Source: Pyxidicoccus sp. MSG2 (GTDB taxonomy: Bacteria > Myxococcota > Myxococcia > Myxococcales > Myxococcaceae). From it: a stretch of DNA of 64,000 bases. The notes below the pieces were generated by a model. The model had not been told where the DNA came from. It saw only the letters and a list, made by a program, of their open reading frames with translations, and ran no database searches. Below are positions 36,601 to 45,466 of this stretch, one piece after another (positions within the stretch are counted from its first letter, which is position 1; the number at the start of each line of letters is the position of its first letter). Where the stretch lies: positions 10,874,001-10,938,000 of the forward strand of contig NZ_JAPNKC010000001.1 of assembly GCF_026626705.1 (NCBI RefSeq), given 5' to 3'. Position numbers and translations under genes: made by a program.

Positions 36601-38001
36601 ATGGCCAAGCCCAAGTCCGGGGCCAAGAAGACGACTCCCGCTGGCAAGGCTGGCGCAAAGCCCGCTGCGAAGAAGGACAACACCGCCCGGCTGGATCTGA
36701 TCAAGAACGCCTCAAAACGGGTGGCAAAGGCGGCGACGAAATTGGTGAAGGTGGCGACGGACGTGGCCAAGGGTGCCAAGGGCGCGGCGAAGAAGGCCGC
36801 GCCGGAGAAGGTCCCCGAGGAGAAGACTCCAGCGGCGAAGGCCCCGGCCGCGAAGGCCGCGACCGCCAAGAAGGCGGCGCCTCCTGCCAAGACGGCTGCG
36901 GCTGCTCCCGCCAAGGGTGCGCCCCCGGCGAAGGCCGCGGGTGGCAAGGCGGGCTCGAAGGCGGGTGGCTCCAGTGGAGCCGGGCCTTCCATCCCGGCCG
37001 CGGACCGTCCGCGCCCTCGCGCCACGAAGCTGCCGCCCCCGGGCGAGCCGCTCACCAAGCGTGAGATGGAGCAACTGCTCACCGCCGGCGAGGGCCGTGG
37101 CGTCATGGGGGAGGGCAGCCTCAAGGGCCGCCTCGCCCTCGTGAACGACATGCCGCACCTCGTGGTGGTGGGGCGCGACAAGCGCGAGCTGACCTTCCTC
37201 CTCCAGGGGCCTGATCAGGAGGTCTTCCCGGCCTACGTGGACCACAAGGTCTCCGTCAGCGGGATGATCCGCAAGACGACCAACCACAGCGGCGTCGTGG
37301 ACGTGCGCAAGTACTCGGCGAAGAAGCCGGAGGCCGAGGTGGTGGAGGTGGCCCCCGCGGAGACGGAGCCGCGGCTGCGCTACCTGTCGCCCGGCGAGGT
37401 CTCCATGGTGACGGCGGCCGGCATGGGCGCGGGCGTCAAGGGCTTCGCCACCATCCGTGGCAACCTCGAGATGACGGGCGAGGACTTCGTCATCGTGGTG
37501 TCCAACGGCGGCACCCGCCAGCAGGTCTCCTTCATCATCGAGGGCAAGGCCGCCAGCAAGCTGCTGCGCAAGCACGTGGGCCACACGCTGCAGATCCAGG
37601 GCGTCGTGGACAAGACGTCGGGCTGGGGCGGGCGCATCACCGCGGAGAACGTGGAGCCGCGTCCCTCCGAGGCCCGCGCCGTGTCTCGCGACGAGATGGA
37701 GCTGGTCCACATCGAGGGCGAGGTGCCCACGTCCGTGGACGTGAAGCTCAACCACGGCCTCACCGTGCGGCTGCCGGAGCAGCCCGGCTTCACGTGGGCG
37801 ATTGAACCCACGGTGGCCAAGCGCGTGGGCCTGCGCGAGGCGAACTTCGAGCCCGGCCCCGGTGGCGGACCGGCCACCCGCGAGTTCTTCTTCACCCCCC
37901 GCAACCCGGGCACCTTCGAGGTGGAGTTCTTCCTGGCCAAGGCGCTGACCCCCGGCCTGGTGGACCGCTCCTTCAAGATCAACGTCACGGTCAAGCCCTG
38001 A
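36601..38001 (+). CDS. H1-like Lys-rich N-terminus with OB-like repeats and chagasin (I42)-like C-terminus
   Basis: 466 residues, with AAGGAG nine bases before the ATG. Residues 1-130 are Lys/Ala/Pro-rich as in histone H1 tails. Two related beta-rich segments follow at about 175-240 and 260-345 (LKGRLALVNDMPHLVVVG with FLLQG, and VKGFATIRGNLEMTGEDFVIVV with FIIEGK), each like a small OB barrel. The last 90 residues look like the chagasin protease-inhibitor fold: LTVRLPEQPGFTWAIEP, then GPGGGPATREFFFTPRNPGTFEVEFF, then FKINVTV. No signal peptide is present, so it should be cytoplasmic and may bind nucleic acid. A role as a cysteine-protease inhibitor is an inference. Confidence 0.7.
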   Translation: MAKPKSGAKKTTPAGKAGAKPAAKKDNTARLDLIKNASKRVAKAATKLVKVATDVAKGAKGAAKKAAPEKVPEEKTPAAKAPAAKAATAKKAAPPAKTAAAAPAKGAPPAKAAGGKAGSKAGGSSGAGPSIPAADRPRPRATKLPPPGEPLTKREMEQLLTAGEGRGVMGEGSLKGRLALVNDMPHLVVVGRDKRELTFLLQGPDQEVFPAYVDHKVSVSGMIRKTTNHSGVVDVRKYSAKKPEAEVVEVAPAETEPRLRYLSPGEVSMVTAAGMGAGVKGFATIRGNLEMTGEDFVIVVSNGGTRQQVSFIIEGKAASKLLRKHVGHTLQIQGVVDKTSGWGGRITAENVEPRPSEARAVSRDEMELVHIEGEVPTSVDVKLNHGLTVRLPEQPGFTWAIEPTVAKRVGLREANFEPGPGGGPATREFFFTPRNPGTFEVEFFLAKALTPGLVDRSFKINVTVKP

Positions 38002-38108
38002 GGGGCGTCGCCCGGAGCAGGTTCCGGGAGGCGGCCGGCCGCTGGGGGGTTCCCGTCCGGGCACTCCGGGCTTACCCGTTCCCGTAGCGGCCGAGCCGCG
38101 ACCCCACC

Positions 38109-41100
38109 GTGAGCCTCTCTCCAGACCAACTCAAGCAGATCCTCGCAGACGCCGACCACCCGCTGGGCATCAAGGAGCTCCTGCGGCTCGCCGGCCTGCA
38201 CCCCGGGCAGCAGACCGAGCTCAAGCGCGCGCTGCGAGAGCTCGTCCGCAACGGGGCCGTGACCAAGGAGGGCAAGCGCTTCCTGCCCATGGAAGCCCCT
38301 GCCCCCGCGCGCCGTGAGGAGGTGGCCGAAGTGGCCCGTCCGGCCAGCCCCTGGCGCCCCAAGGCCGCTGGGGCCGCCCGGCAGGATGGGCGCCAGCCCG
38401 GCACGTTCCGCGGTCCCCAGGGCCGTGGGCACGTCGCCGGCCGGGGCGCCGAGAGCCCGGGCTTCCGGGGTCGGGACCCGGAGCGGCCGGGCCGGGACGC
38501 CGGGCGCCAGGGAGGACAGCGCGACGGCCGTGGCCGCGAGCGCAGGGGCTTCTCCGGCCAGGAGTCCTCACGAGGCGGCGGCTTCAACCGGGGTGGCGGC
38601 GCGGAGCGCTTCGGCCCGCGCGGGCGCCGGGGCGGCTTCGAGGGCGGAGACCTGCCCCCGGTGGAGGGCATCCTCCACGTCCACCGTGACGGCTATGGCT
38701 TCGTGCACCCGGTGACGGGCGAGGGAGAGAACATCTTCCTGCCGCCGGGCGAGGCACAGCGGGCGCTCGACAATGACCGGGTGGTGGTGGAGGTGTCGGG
38801 CCGCCCCGGACGCTACGAGGGCCGGCTGGTGCGCGTGGTGGACCGCCGCCGCGAGATGGCGGTGGGCACGTACATGGCGCAGGGCCGGTACGGGGTGGTG
38901 TATCCCACGGACGCGAGCCTGTCCGGGTCCATCACCGTCCCCCTCACCCAGATGGCGCAGGAGGGTGACCTGGTGAAGGTGCGGCTCGGCGTGGGCGCCG
39001 ACCTGCTGGATCCGGACCGGGGGCTCTTCGGCGAGGTGGCCGGCTCGCTCGGCAAGCCCGGAGAGCCGAGCGCCGAGGTGCTGGGCACTGCCTTCTCGCA
39101 GGGCTTCTCCGACGAATTCCCTCCCGAGGCGATGGACGAGGCGGACCGCTACTCGGTGACGGTGACCGAGGAGGAGGCGCGAGGCGAGGACCGGAAGGAC
39201 CTGCGCTCCATGGCGCTCATCACCATCGACGGTGAGGACGCGCGCGACTTCGACGACGCCGTGTACACCGAGCCGCACGGCGACGGGTGGCGGCTGGTGG
39301 TGGCCATCGCCGATGTGTCCCATTACGTGCGTCGGGGCACCGGGCTCGACGTGGAGGCGCTGCGGCGCGCCACGTCCGTGTACCTGCCGGACCGCGTGCT
39401 GCCCATGCTTCCGGAGCGGCTGAGCAACGGCATCTGCTCCCTGAAGCCGGACGAGGACCGGCTGTGCATGGTGGCGGAGATGACGTTCGACCGCCAGGGC
39501 CAGCGCCGCTCGTACGAGCTGTACCCGGCGGTGATGCGCAGCGCCGCGCGGTGCACGTACAACGAGGTGCAGGACGTCCTGGACGGCAAGGACGTACCGC
39601 ACCGCAATGCCTTCAAGCCGCAGTTCGAGCAGTTGATGGCGTTGGCTCGCGCGCTGATGAAGATGCGCAAGGAGCGCGGGGCCATCGACTTCGACCTGCC
39701 CGAGCACAAGGTGGTGCTCGGCAAGGATGGCCTGCCGCTGCGCATGGACAAGCGCGAGCGCAGGGACAGTCACCGGCTGATTGAAGAGTGCATGCTCGCC
39801 GCCAACGAGGCGGTGGCGAAGTTCTTCCAGGACGAGGGCCTGCCCACGGTGTACCGGTTCCACGGCGAGCCGGACCCGGAGAAGCTGGCGACGTTCGCCG
39901 CGCTGGCGGCGGCGTATGGCTTCAAGATGCGCTTCGAGGAAGACGGGGTGGACTCGAAGGAGCTGGATGCGTTCATCAGCCAGCTGGCGGGCCACCCGGA
40001 GCAGCGGGCGCTGAACCAGCTCTTGCTGCGCTCCATGATGCAGGCTGTCTACACGGCGTCGAAGGTGGGGCACTACGGCCTGGCGGCGGAGCACTACCTG
40101 CACTTCACCTCGCCCATCCGTCGCTACCCGGACCTGCTGGTGCACCGGCTGCTGAAGGCGCACTGGGCGCGGCAGGGACGGAAGCCCTCGGAGGCGATGC
40201 TGGAGCGCGAGGAGGGCCAGCTCGAGGACATGGCCATGCAGTGCTCCGAGCGCGAGCGCGCGGCCATGCAGGTGGAGCGCGAGGTGGTGTCCTTCTACGC
40301 GTGCCTGCTGATGAAGGACCGCGTGGGGGAGGAGTTCGCCGCGACGGTGGCCGCGATTACCGACTTCGGCTTCTTCGTCGAGCTGGACGAGGCGCACGTC
40401 GAAGGGCTCGTGAAGGCGGAGACGCTGGGCCCGGGCGCGAAGCTGGACAAGCAGACACACGCGCTGGTGTATGCCGGCGGGCGCCGCGTGCGCGTGGGAC
40501 AGAAGCTGCGCGTGCGCCTGTCGTCGGTGAATGTGACGGCGCGGAAGATGGACTTCGAGGCGCTCCAGTTCGAGGGCGAGGCGATGCTGTCTCGCGCCGA
40601 GGGAGGAGCCCCGCACCGCCGCCGCGAGTGGCAGGCGGAGGCCCCGCGAGGCCATGGCCGCGAGCGGGCCGGACGTCCTGGCCGCCGGGAACGAGAGGCC
40701 ACCACCCAGGGGCCGCGAGAGGGACAGCGGGAGGAGGCGGCCCAAGGTGGCCCGCGTGGTCGGTTCTCGCGCGAGGGTCGACGCGAGGAAGCAGCGCCGC
40801 AGCGCGCCGGGTCCAGGTTCCAGCGCACCTGGCAGACCCCGGAGACGCAAGAGACCGCCGCCGCATCGGGTCCGACGCAGGGGCCGAAGCGGAGGATGTT
40901 CGTGCGGCCGGAGGTCCCCGCGCTCCCCGCGACGGAGGCCGAGGCGCTTCCGCAGACGTTCCGAGGGCCCGAGGCCGGCGGTGGACCGGTGGCTCCCGAG
41001 GAGCCGCGCCTTCCCACCCCGCAGCCGTGGGAGGCTCCCGCGGAGTCCGCTGGAGATGAGGCCTCGCGGTCGCCGCACCCGGGCTTCGACCGCCTCCGTG

Positions 41101-41711
41101 CGCTGGCGTCGCAGCGCAAGGGCGGCAGGGGAGAGGCACACGCGGCGGCCCACCCCAAGCATGGGCAGAACAAGCAGGGACGGGAGCGGCAACAGGCCGG
41201 CCCCGCGCCCCGGTTCCCCGCGCCCCGGCCCAGGCCCGAAGCGCAGGTGCCCATCATGGAAGCCGCCGAGGCGCGGCCCGAGGCTGTCGAGACGAGCGCC
41301 GTCATGCCCGGTGAGGGCCCGGGTGTTTCGGAGAGGCCCGTGGCCGAGGCGAGGCCGTCCGCGCCCGTCGAGCCCGCGGTGCCCGAGCGTGAGCCCGCGG
41401 TGCCCGAGCAGGTGAGCGCCGCCCCCGAGGCGGGCCCCACCCGCCGCGAGGAGCCCGAGGCGGCCGCGCCCCGGGGCCCGAAGCGGAAGGCCCCGGCCAG
41501 GAAGGCGGCGACGACGAAGAAGCGCGCGGCTCCGAAGAAGAAGGCCGCCGCCAGGCCCGCCAGGAAAGCCCCGGCGAAGGCCTCGAAGAAGAAGGCGGCG
41601 GCGAAGAAGGCGCCCGGCGCGAAGGCCGCGAAGCCACCGAAGGCCCGCGCCGCGAAGGGCGCGAAGCCTCGTGCCGCCGCGAAGAAGTCACCGGGGCGCA
41701 AGCGGCGCTGA
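38109..41711 (+). CDS. rnr: Ribonuclease R with extended basic tails
   Basis: 1200 residues, much longer than the usual 720-830 of RNase R. Residues 1-60 are a winged helix (SPDQLKQIL to LVRNGAVTKEGKRF), then an Arg/Gly-rich linker to about 180. Cold-shock domains follow (GILHVHRDGYGFVHPV), then the RNB catalytic domain with the metal-binding Asp set in DGEDARDFDDA (about 375-384), SNGICSLKP, and HFTSPIRRYPDLLVHRLL, then an S1 domain (about 744-825, ITDFGFFVEL). The remaining 370 residues are disordered and end in a Lys/Ala/Pro H1-like tail (about 1120-1200). It degrades structured RNA 3' to 5'. GTG start. Confidence 0.95.
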   Translation: MSLSPDQLKQILADADHPLGIKELLRLAGLHPGQQTELKRALRELVRNGAVTKEGKRFLPMEAPAPARREEVAEVARPASPWRPKAAGAARQDGRQPGTFRGPQGRGHVAGRGAESPGFRGRDPERPGRDAGRQGGQRDGRGRERRGFSGQESSRGGGFNRGGGAERFGPRGRRGGFEGGDLPPVEGILHVHRDGYGFVHPVTGEGENIFLPPGEAQRALDNDRVVVEVSGRPGRYEGRLVRVVDRRREMAVGTYMAQGRYGVVYPTDASLSGSITVPLTQMAQEGDLVKVRLGVGADLLDPDRGLFGEVAGSLGKPGEPSAEVLGTAFSQGFSDEFPPEAMDEADRYSVTVTEEEARGEDRKDLRSMALITIDGEDARDFDDAVYTEPHGDGWRLVVAIADVSHYVRRGTGLDVEALRRATSVYLPDRVLPMLPERLSNGICSLKPDEDRLCMVAEMTFDRQGQRRSYELYPAVMRSAARCTYNEVQDVLDGKDVPHRNAFKPQFEQLMALARALMKMRKERGAIDFDLPEHKVVLGKDGLPLRMDKRERRDSHRLIEECMLAANEAVAKFFQDEGLPTVYRFHGEPDPEKLATFAALAAAYGFKMRFEEDGVDSKELDAFISQLAGHPEQRALNQLLLRSMMQAVYTASKVGHYGLAAEHYLHFTSPIRRYPDLLVHRLLKAHWARQGRKPSEAMLEREEGQLEDMAMQCSERERAAMQVEREVVSFYACLLMKDRVGEEFAATVAAITDFGFFVELDEAHVEGLVKAETLGPGAKLDKQTHALVYAGGRRVRVGQKLRVRLSSVNVTARKMDFEALQFEGEAMLSRAEGGAPHRRREWQAEAPRGHGRERAGRPGRREREATTQGPREGQREEAAQGGPRGRFSREGRREEAAPQRAGSRFQRTWQTPETQETAAASGPTQGPKRRMFVRPEVPALPATEAEALPQTFRGPEAGGGPVAPEEPRLPTPQPWEAPAESAGDEASRSPHPGFDRLRALASQRKGGRGEAHAAAHPKHGQNKQGRERQQAGPAPRFPAPRPRPEAQVPIMEAAEARPEAVETSAVMPGEGPGVSERPVAEARPSAPVEPAVPEREPAVPEQVSAAPEAGPTRREEPEAAAPRGPKRKAPARKAATTKKRAAPKKKAAARPARKAPAKASKKKAAAKKAPGAKAAKPPKARAAKGAKPRAAAKKSPGRKRR

Positions 41712-41720
41712 GCACACCGC

Positions 41721-41757
41721 CGGCTTCATCCATCCGTCGTCAGTGGATGAAGCCGGT
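41721..41757. terminator. 13-bp stem hairpin between convergent genes
   Basis: CCGGCTTCATCCA (41721-41733) pairs perfectly with TGGATGAAGCCGG (41745-41757) over an 11-nt loop. It lies just after the rnr stop and includes the stop and last codons of the minus-strand DUF4010 gene. There is no T-run, so intrinsic termination is plausible but not certain on either strand. Confidence 0.5.
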
Positions 41758-43020
41758 GAGCCGCGTCTGGACGAAGGCCCCGACGAGCCCCAGCACCACC
41801 ACCATCCCCAGCGCCCAGCCCAGCCGCAGCGTCAGCGGGCGCTGTCCGGACACGCGGGCCACGAGCACGAAGTTGACGGCGGCGCTCGCGAGCGAAGCGA
41901 TGATGGCGCCCACCCCGGCGATGGTCGGCGTCAGCAGTCCGTGGGCACACAGCGAGGCCGCGGAAGCCACCGCCGAGGCGCTGGACACCAGGCCTCCCAC
42001 CGCGCTCACCGCGTAGAAGCCGGCATGCCCCAGCAGGCTCTGCCCCGCCGTGCCCACCACCTGGAAGAGCAGGAGGAAGGCGCCGAACTTGAGCGCTGAC
42101 TGGAGCGAGAACGGGCTCTGCAGCGGCAGGGACGGCGCGGCGGCCTCCGGCGCCTCTGGCCGCCGCGTGCGCACCAGCGCCAGCCCGATGCTCGACAGGA
42201 GGATGAGCGCGAGCGGCACGGCCGAGTTCACCAGGGCCCGGTACGACAGCAACCCGAGCAGCACCGCGTTGCGCAGCGCCATCGCCGCGGTGGCCAGCAT
42301 CACCCCGCGATAGGCCACGTCCTGCAGCCGGCCTTCCGTCTCACGCACGCGGTTGGACAGCTCCGTCACGGTGACGGTGCTGTTGACGAGCCCGCCCAGG
42401 AAGCCCGTGACTTCCACGCCGCGGGTGCCGAAGAGCTTGAGCAGCAGGTAGTTCACGAAGCCCATCGCCGCGATGAGGATGACCGTCACCCACGCGGCCC
42501 GGGGCGCGATGAGGCCCCATGGGTCCACCGGCGACGCCGGCAGCACCGGGTAGATGGCGAACGCGAGGATGGCCAGCAGGATGGCGGAGCGCAGCTCCTC
42601 GGCCGTCAGCTGATGGCTGAAGCCCGCGAGCCGCTCCTTCCACGTGAGCAGCCCGGCGCTGGTGACGGCCACCGCCGCGGGCGTCACCACATGCCCCAGC
42701 CCGCACAGCACGCCCGTGAAGCCCGTCACCAGCAGCGCAGCGGACGTGGTGAGCTCGGCACCCTGATTCGCGCGCAGGGACTGCCAGTTCAGGAAGCACA
42801 CCAGCACGCCCAGCAGCAGGACGGCCGCGACGGCGAACGGCGGGCCCAGCAGCCCGCCCAGCCCGCCGAGCAGCGAGGCGAACCCGAAGGTGCGCAGGCC
42901 CGCTTCCTTGCCGCGCCACTCGCGCTCCAGTCCCACGAACAGCCCCACCGCCAGGGCGAGCATCAACCGCATCAGGGTCTGCAGCGGAGGCCATGCGACG
43001 GCCGGAGGAATGCCTTCCAA
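41740..43020 (-). CDS. MgtC/SapB-DUF4010 family membrane protein
   Basis: 426 residues from a TTG at 43020 (GGAAGGCAGG upstream). The ATG at 42975 is the alternative; the open frame extends further up but would overlap the next gene. About 11-12 transmembrane helices. The N-terminal part has the MgtC-like LMLALAVGLFVGLEREWRGKEAGLRTFGFASLLGGLGGL. The later part has FGTRGVEVTGFLGGLVNSTVTVTELS and GLVSSASAVASAASL, which are DUF4010 blocks. Members are putative transporters or magnesium-related proteins without proven substrate. It is followed upstream by the aquaporin-like gene on the same strand, separated by 44 bp, and may be co-transcribed with it. Confidence 0.82.
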   Translation of the reverse strand: MEGIPPAVAWPPLQTLMRLMLALAVGLFVGLEREWRGKEAGLRTFGFASLLGGLGGLLGPPFAVAAVLLLGVLVCFLNWQSLRANQGAELTTSAALLVTGFTGVLCGLGHVVTPAAVAVTSAGLLTWKERLAGFSHQLTAEELRSAILLAILAFAIYPVLPASPVDPWGLIAPRAAWVTVILIAAMGFVNYLLLKLFGTRGVEVTGFLGGLVNSTVTVTELSNRVRETEGRLQDVAYRGVMLATAAMALRNAVLLGLLSYRALVNSAVPLALILLSSIGLALVRTRRPEAPEAAAPSLPLQSPFSLQSALKFGAFLLLFQVVGTAGQSLLGHAGFYAVSAVGGLVSSASAVASAASLCAHGLLTPTIAGVGAIIASLASAAVNFVLVARVSGQRPLTLRLGWALGMVVVLGLVGAFVQTRLTGFIH

Positions 43021-43064
43021 GTGAATGACCTGCCTTCCCAGGAGGAGGAATCGAGCGCTCGGGC

Positions 43065-44141
43065 TCAGGTGGTTTCGCGGGAGACTTCGTGGGCCGCGCC
43101 CCCGACGGAGTACAGCCTCCGCCAGCCCCGCTCGCGCAGGAGCCGCTGCATGGGCTCCCTCAGGGCCGCCCGGAGCTGTCTCTCTTCGTCCGGGGTGGCG
43201 CTCGCCTGGACGGGCAGGCTCCAGCACACGCCGTCCGGCTTGCCCTCCGGCTGCGCCTCACCCGGAAGCACGAGCCGCACCACGAGGGGCGGCAGTCCCG
43301 CCGGGTCTGGCGCTTCGTGCGTGGTGCCGACGATGGCCCGCGCGCGCTCGGGGGACGCGAGCTGGTTGAAGAGCGCCGCGGCCAGCTCGGCGACCCGGGG
43401 CTGCGAGCACTGGAAGATGAGGGTCCAGGTGCGGGCGGGCTTCGCGGTGGGCGCCTGCAGCCAGCGGAAGAGACACACCGCGAGCGTGGCGCCGAGCAGT
43501 TGGGCGGCGACGAACGACTCGACATCCATGGGATGCACGGCGCTGACGCGGGTGCTGACCGCGCGGGCGAGGATGAGCGCCGGATTGGCCAGCGAGCGCG
43601 AGTCGGTGAACCACACGGTGGCGGCCACGTAGCCGGCCACCGCGAGCGGCATGGCGGACGGACGGCTCCGCACACAGCCCCGGACCACCACCAGCAGTCC
43701 GAACGTGCAGACCAGCTCCGTGAGGAACTGCGCCAGGCTGGCCGAGGGCAGCCGCGTGGCGACGAGCACCGGCTCGCCGCACATGACGTGCGCGACGAGA
43801 CGTCCCACCAGGCCACCCCCGAGCTGGGCCAGCACATACCGGGGCACGTCGCCCCAGGGCGTGCCGTCCTCCAGCGCGTCGGCGAAGGTGAGGGCGGGGT
43901 TGAAGTGCGCCCCGGAGAGTGGCTGGAGCACCAGCGTGAGGCACGCCAGGACGGCTCCGGCCGCCAGCGACATGAAGAGGCGCCCGTCGGTGGCGCTCAC
44001 GCCCAGGTGCTCGGCGCCGTGGTGGGCGCCCTCCAGGGCCACCACCAGCAGTCCGCAGCCGAGCGCCTCGACCACCATCCGCCGGGGCCTGCTCAGGCGG
44101 CCGGTCGCGGGTGCCTCGGAGGATTGGGACGCAGCCGTCAT
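43065..44141 (-). CDS. Aquaporin-family channel fused to a degenerate low-molecular-weight phosphatase (ArsC-like) domain
   Basis: 358 residues from the ATG at 44141 (GGAGGG upstream). Residues about 20-230 are a six-helix MIP/aquaporin channel with both NPA boxes, HFNPALTF and SLANPALIL. Residues about 238-358 resemble a low-molecular-weight tyrosine phosphatase or arsenate reductase: a strand WTLIFQC, a helix VAELAAALFNQLA, then DEERQLRAALREPMQRLL. The expected C-x5-R-S loop is reduced to CSQPRVAE, so the catalytic loop is shortened and probably inactive. Aquaporin-ArsC fusions are known in arsenic resistance. No ars regulator or pump is next to it. Confidence 0.7.
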   Translation of the reverse strand: MTAASQSSEAPATGRLSRPRRMVVEALGCGLLVVALEGAHHGAEHLGVSATDGRLFMSLAAGAVLACLTLVLQPLSGAHFNPALTFADALEDGTPWGDVPRYVLAQLGGGLVGRLVAHVMCGEPVLVATRLPSASLAQFLTELVCTFGLLVVVRGCVRSRPSAMPLAVAGYVAATVWFTDSRSLANPALILARAVSTRVSAVHPMDVESFVAAQLLGATLAVCLFRWLQAPTAKPARTWTLIFQCSQPRVAELAAALFNQLASPERARAIVGTTHEAPDPAGLPPLVVRLVLPGEAQPEGKPDGVCWSLPVQASATPDEERQLRAALREPMQRLLRERGWRRLYSVGGAAHEVSRETT

Positions 44142-44376
44142 CGCATGGCCCTCCACCAGGAGGCGGAGCGTGAGTCCTCCGCCGTTCCGTGCGGGCCCTC
44201 GGGAGCCCGGCTCCACCTCCGCACGCGGATCACCCACCCTACGCATCACCCGCGCGCCCGTCAAAGGCAGGCGGGGAGCCGGGTGCCCGTGGCTTCTCGG
44301 AGGCAACACCCTCGCTGCGGCCCCGTGTCCGGATGGGCGCGGGTTATGCTCCCCGGAAACCGCAAGGAGGCAGCGC

Positions 44377-44598
44377 GTGGGAGTCGTCCGGCTCGTGGGA
44401 GTGATGCTCGCCGTCGCGGGGGGCGTGTTGCTGTGGACGGGGCTGCGCGCCAGGGACTCGCTCTCCGAGCGCGTCACCGAGGCCTTCACCGGCCGCAATA
44501 CCGAGAGCACCACGCTGTACCTCGCGGGCGGCGGCGCGGCGCTCGCCGGTGGCGTCCTGCTGATGCTCTTCGGAGGCGGTGGCCGGCGTCGGCGGTAG
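44377..44598 (+). CDS. DUF3185-type small membrane protein
   Basis: 73 residues from the GTG at 44377, with AAGGAGG six bases upstream. Two hydrophobic helices (about 4-20 and 46-66) flank a short hydrophilic loop, ARDSLSERVTEAFTGRNTES. This two-helix pattern with SxxxSEAFTG and TTLYL matches DUF3185. The end is Gly/Arg-rich (GGGGRRRR). The function is unknown. It is convergent with fghA, with a gap of 16 bp. Confidence 0.75.
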   Translation: MGVVRLVGVMLAVAGGVLLWTGLRARDSLSERVTEAFTGRNTESTTLYLAGGGAALAGGVLLMLFGGGGRRRR

Positions 44599-44614
44599 GC
44601 CCGGCCCCGCCGCG

Positions 44615-45466
44615 CTACGCGTTCAGTGCCGCCGCGTGGTGGCGGAGGTGGTCCTCCATGAACGTGGAGACGAAGTAGTAGCCGTGGTCGTACCCCTCAT
44701 GGATGCGGAGGTTCAGGGGCTGCCCCACGGCCTCGCAGGCTTCGCGCAGCAGCTCCGGCTTGAGCTGCTCCTGGAGGAACTTGTCGCCCGTGCCCTGGTC
44801 CACGAGCAGCGGCGGGAGCCGCGCCTTCGAGGCCCGCAGCAGCTCCGTGGCGTCGTATTCGCGCCACGCGGCGGTGTCCTCGCCCAGGTAGCCGCGGAAC
44901 GCCTTCTGCCCCCAGGGCACGCGCATGGGCGCGGAGATGGGCGCGAAGGCGGACACGGAGCGGTAGCGCCCGGGCTGGCGCAGCGCGCACACCAGCGCGC
45001 CGTGCCCGCCCATGGAGTGGCCGAAGATGCCCTCTCGGTCCGCGCGGGCGGGGAAGTGCGCGGCGATGAGCGCCGGCAATTCCTTCGTCACGTACGTGCC
45101 CATGCGGTAGCGCGCGGACCACGGCGCCTGCGTGGCATCCAGGTAGAAGCCCGCGCCCACGCCGAAGTCCCAGGACGCGTCCTCGCCGGGGTATCCCGCG
45201 CCGCGCGGGCTGGTGTCCGGGGCCACCAGCATGATTCCCAGCTCCGCCGCCACGCGCTGCGCGCCGCCCTTGATGAGGAACGTGTCCTCCGTGCAGGTGA
45301 GGCCCGCCAGGTAGTAGAGCACCGGCACCTTCCGCTCCCGCGCCTGTGGCGGGACGAAGATGCCGAAGCGCATGTCACCCCCACACGCCTCGGACGCGTG
45401 GCGGTAGAAGCCGACGGTACCGCCGAAGCAGCGGTGCTCGGACAGGAGGGTGGGGGCCACCGTCAT
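44615..45466 (-). CDS. fghA: S-formylglutathione hydrolase
   Basis: 283 residues. It is an esterase-D-type alpha/beta hydrolase that splits S-formylglutathione into formate and glutathione. The nucleophile Ser is in FGHSMGGHGAL, the Asp in LLVDQGTGDKFL and the His in EGYDHGYYF. LYYLAGLTCTEDTF and APDTSPRG are also typical. It is full length. The start ATG overlaps the adhC stop by 4 bp, so the two enzymes of formaldehyde detoxification are translated together. Confidence 0.96.
   Translation of the reverse strand: MTVAPTLLSEHRCFGGTVGFYRHASEACGGDMRFGIFVPPQARERKVPVLYYLAGLTCTEDTFLIKGGAQRVAAELGIMLVAPDTSPRGAGYPGEDASWDFGVGAGFYLDATQAPWSARYRMGTYVTKELPALIAAHFPARADREGIFGHSMGGHGALVCALRQPGRYRSVSAFAPISAPMRVPWGQKAFRGYLGEDTAAWREYDATELLRASKARLPPLLVDQGTGDKFLQEQLKPELLREACEAVGQPLNLRIHEGYDHGYYFVSTFMEDHLRHHAAALNA

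Noticed and set aside
38568..41192. Long open frame on the minus strand opposite rnr (874 codons)
   Set aside because: It mirrors the RNase R coding sequence, is His/Arg/Leu-rich without domains, and has no ribosome-binding site.
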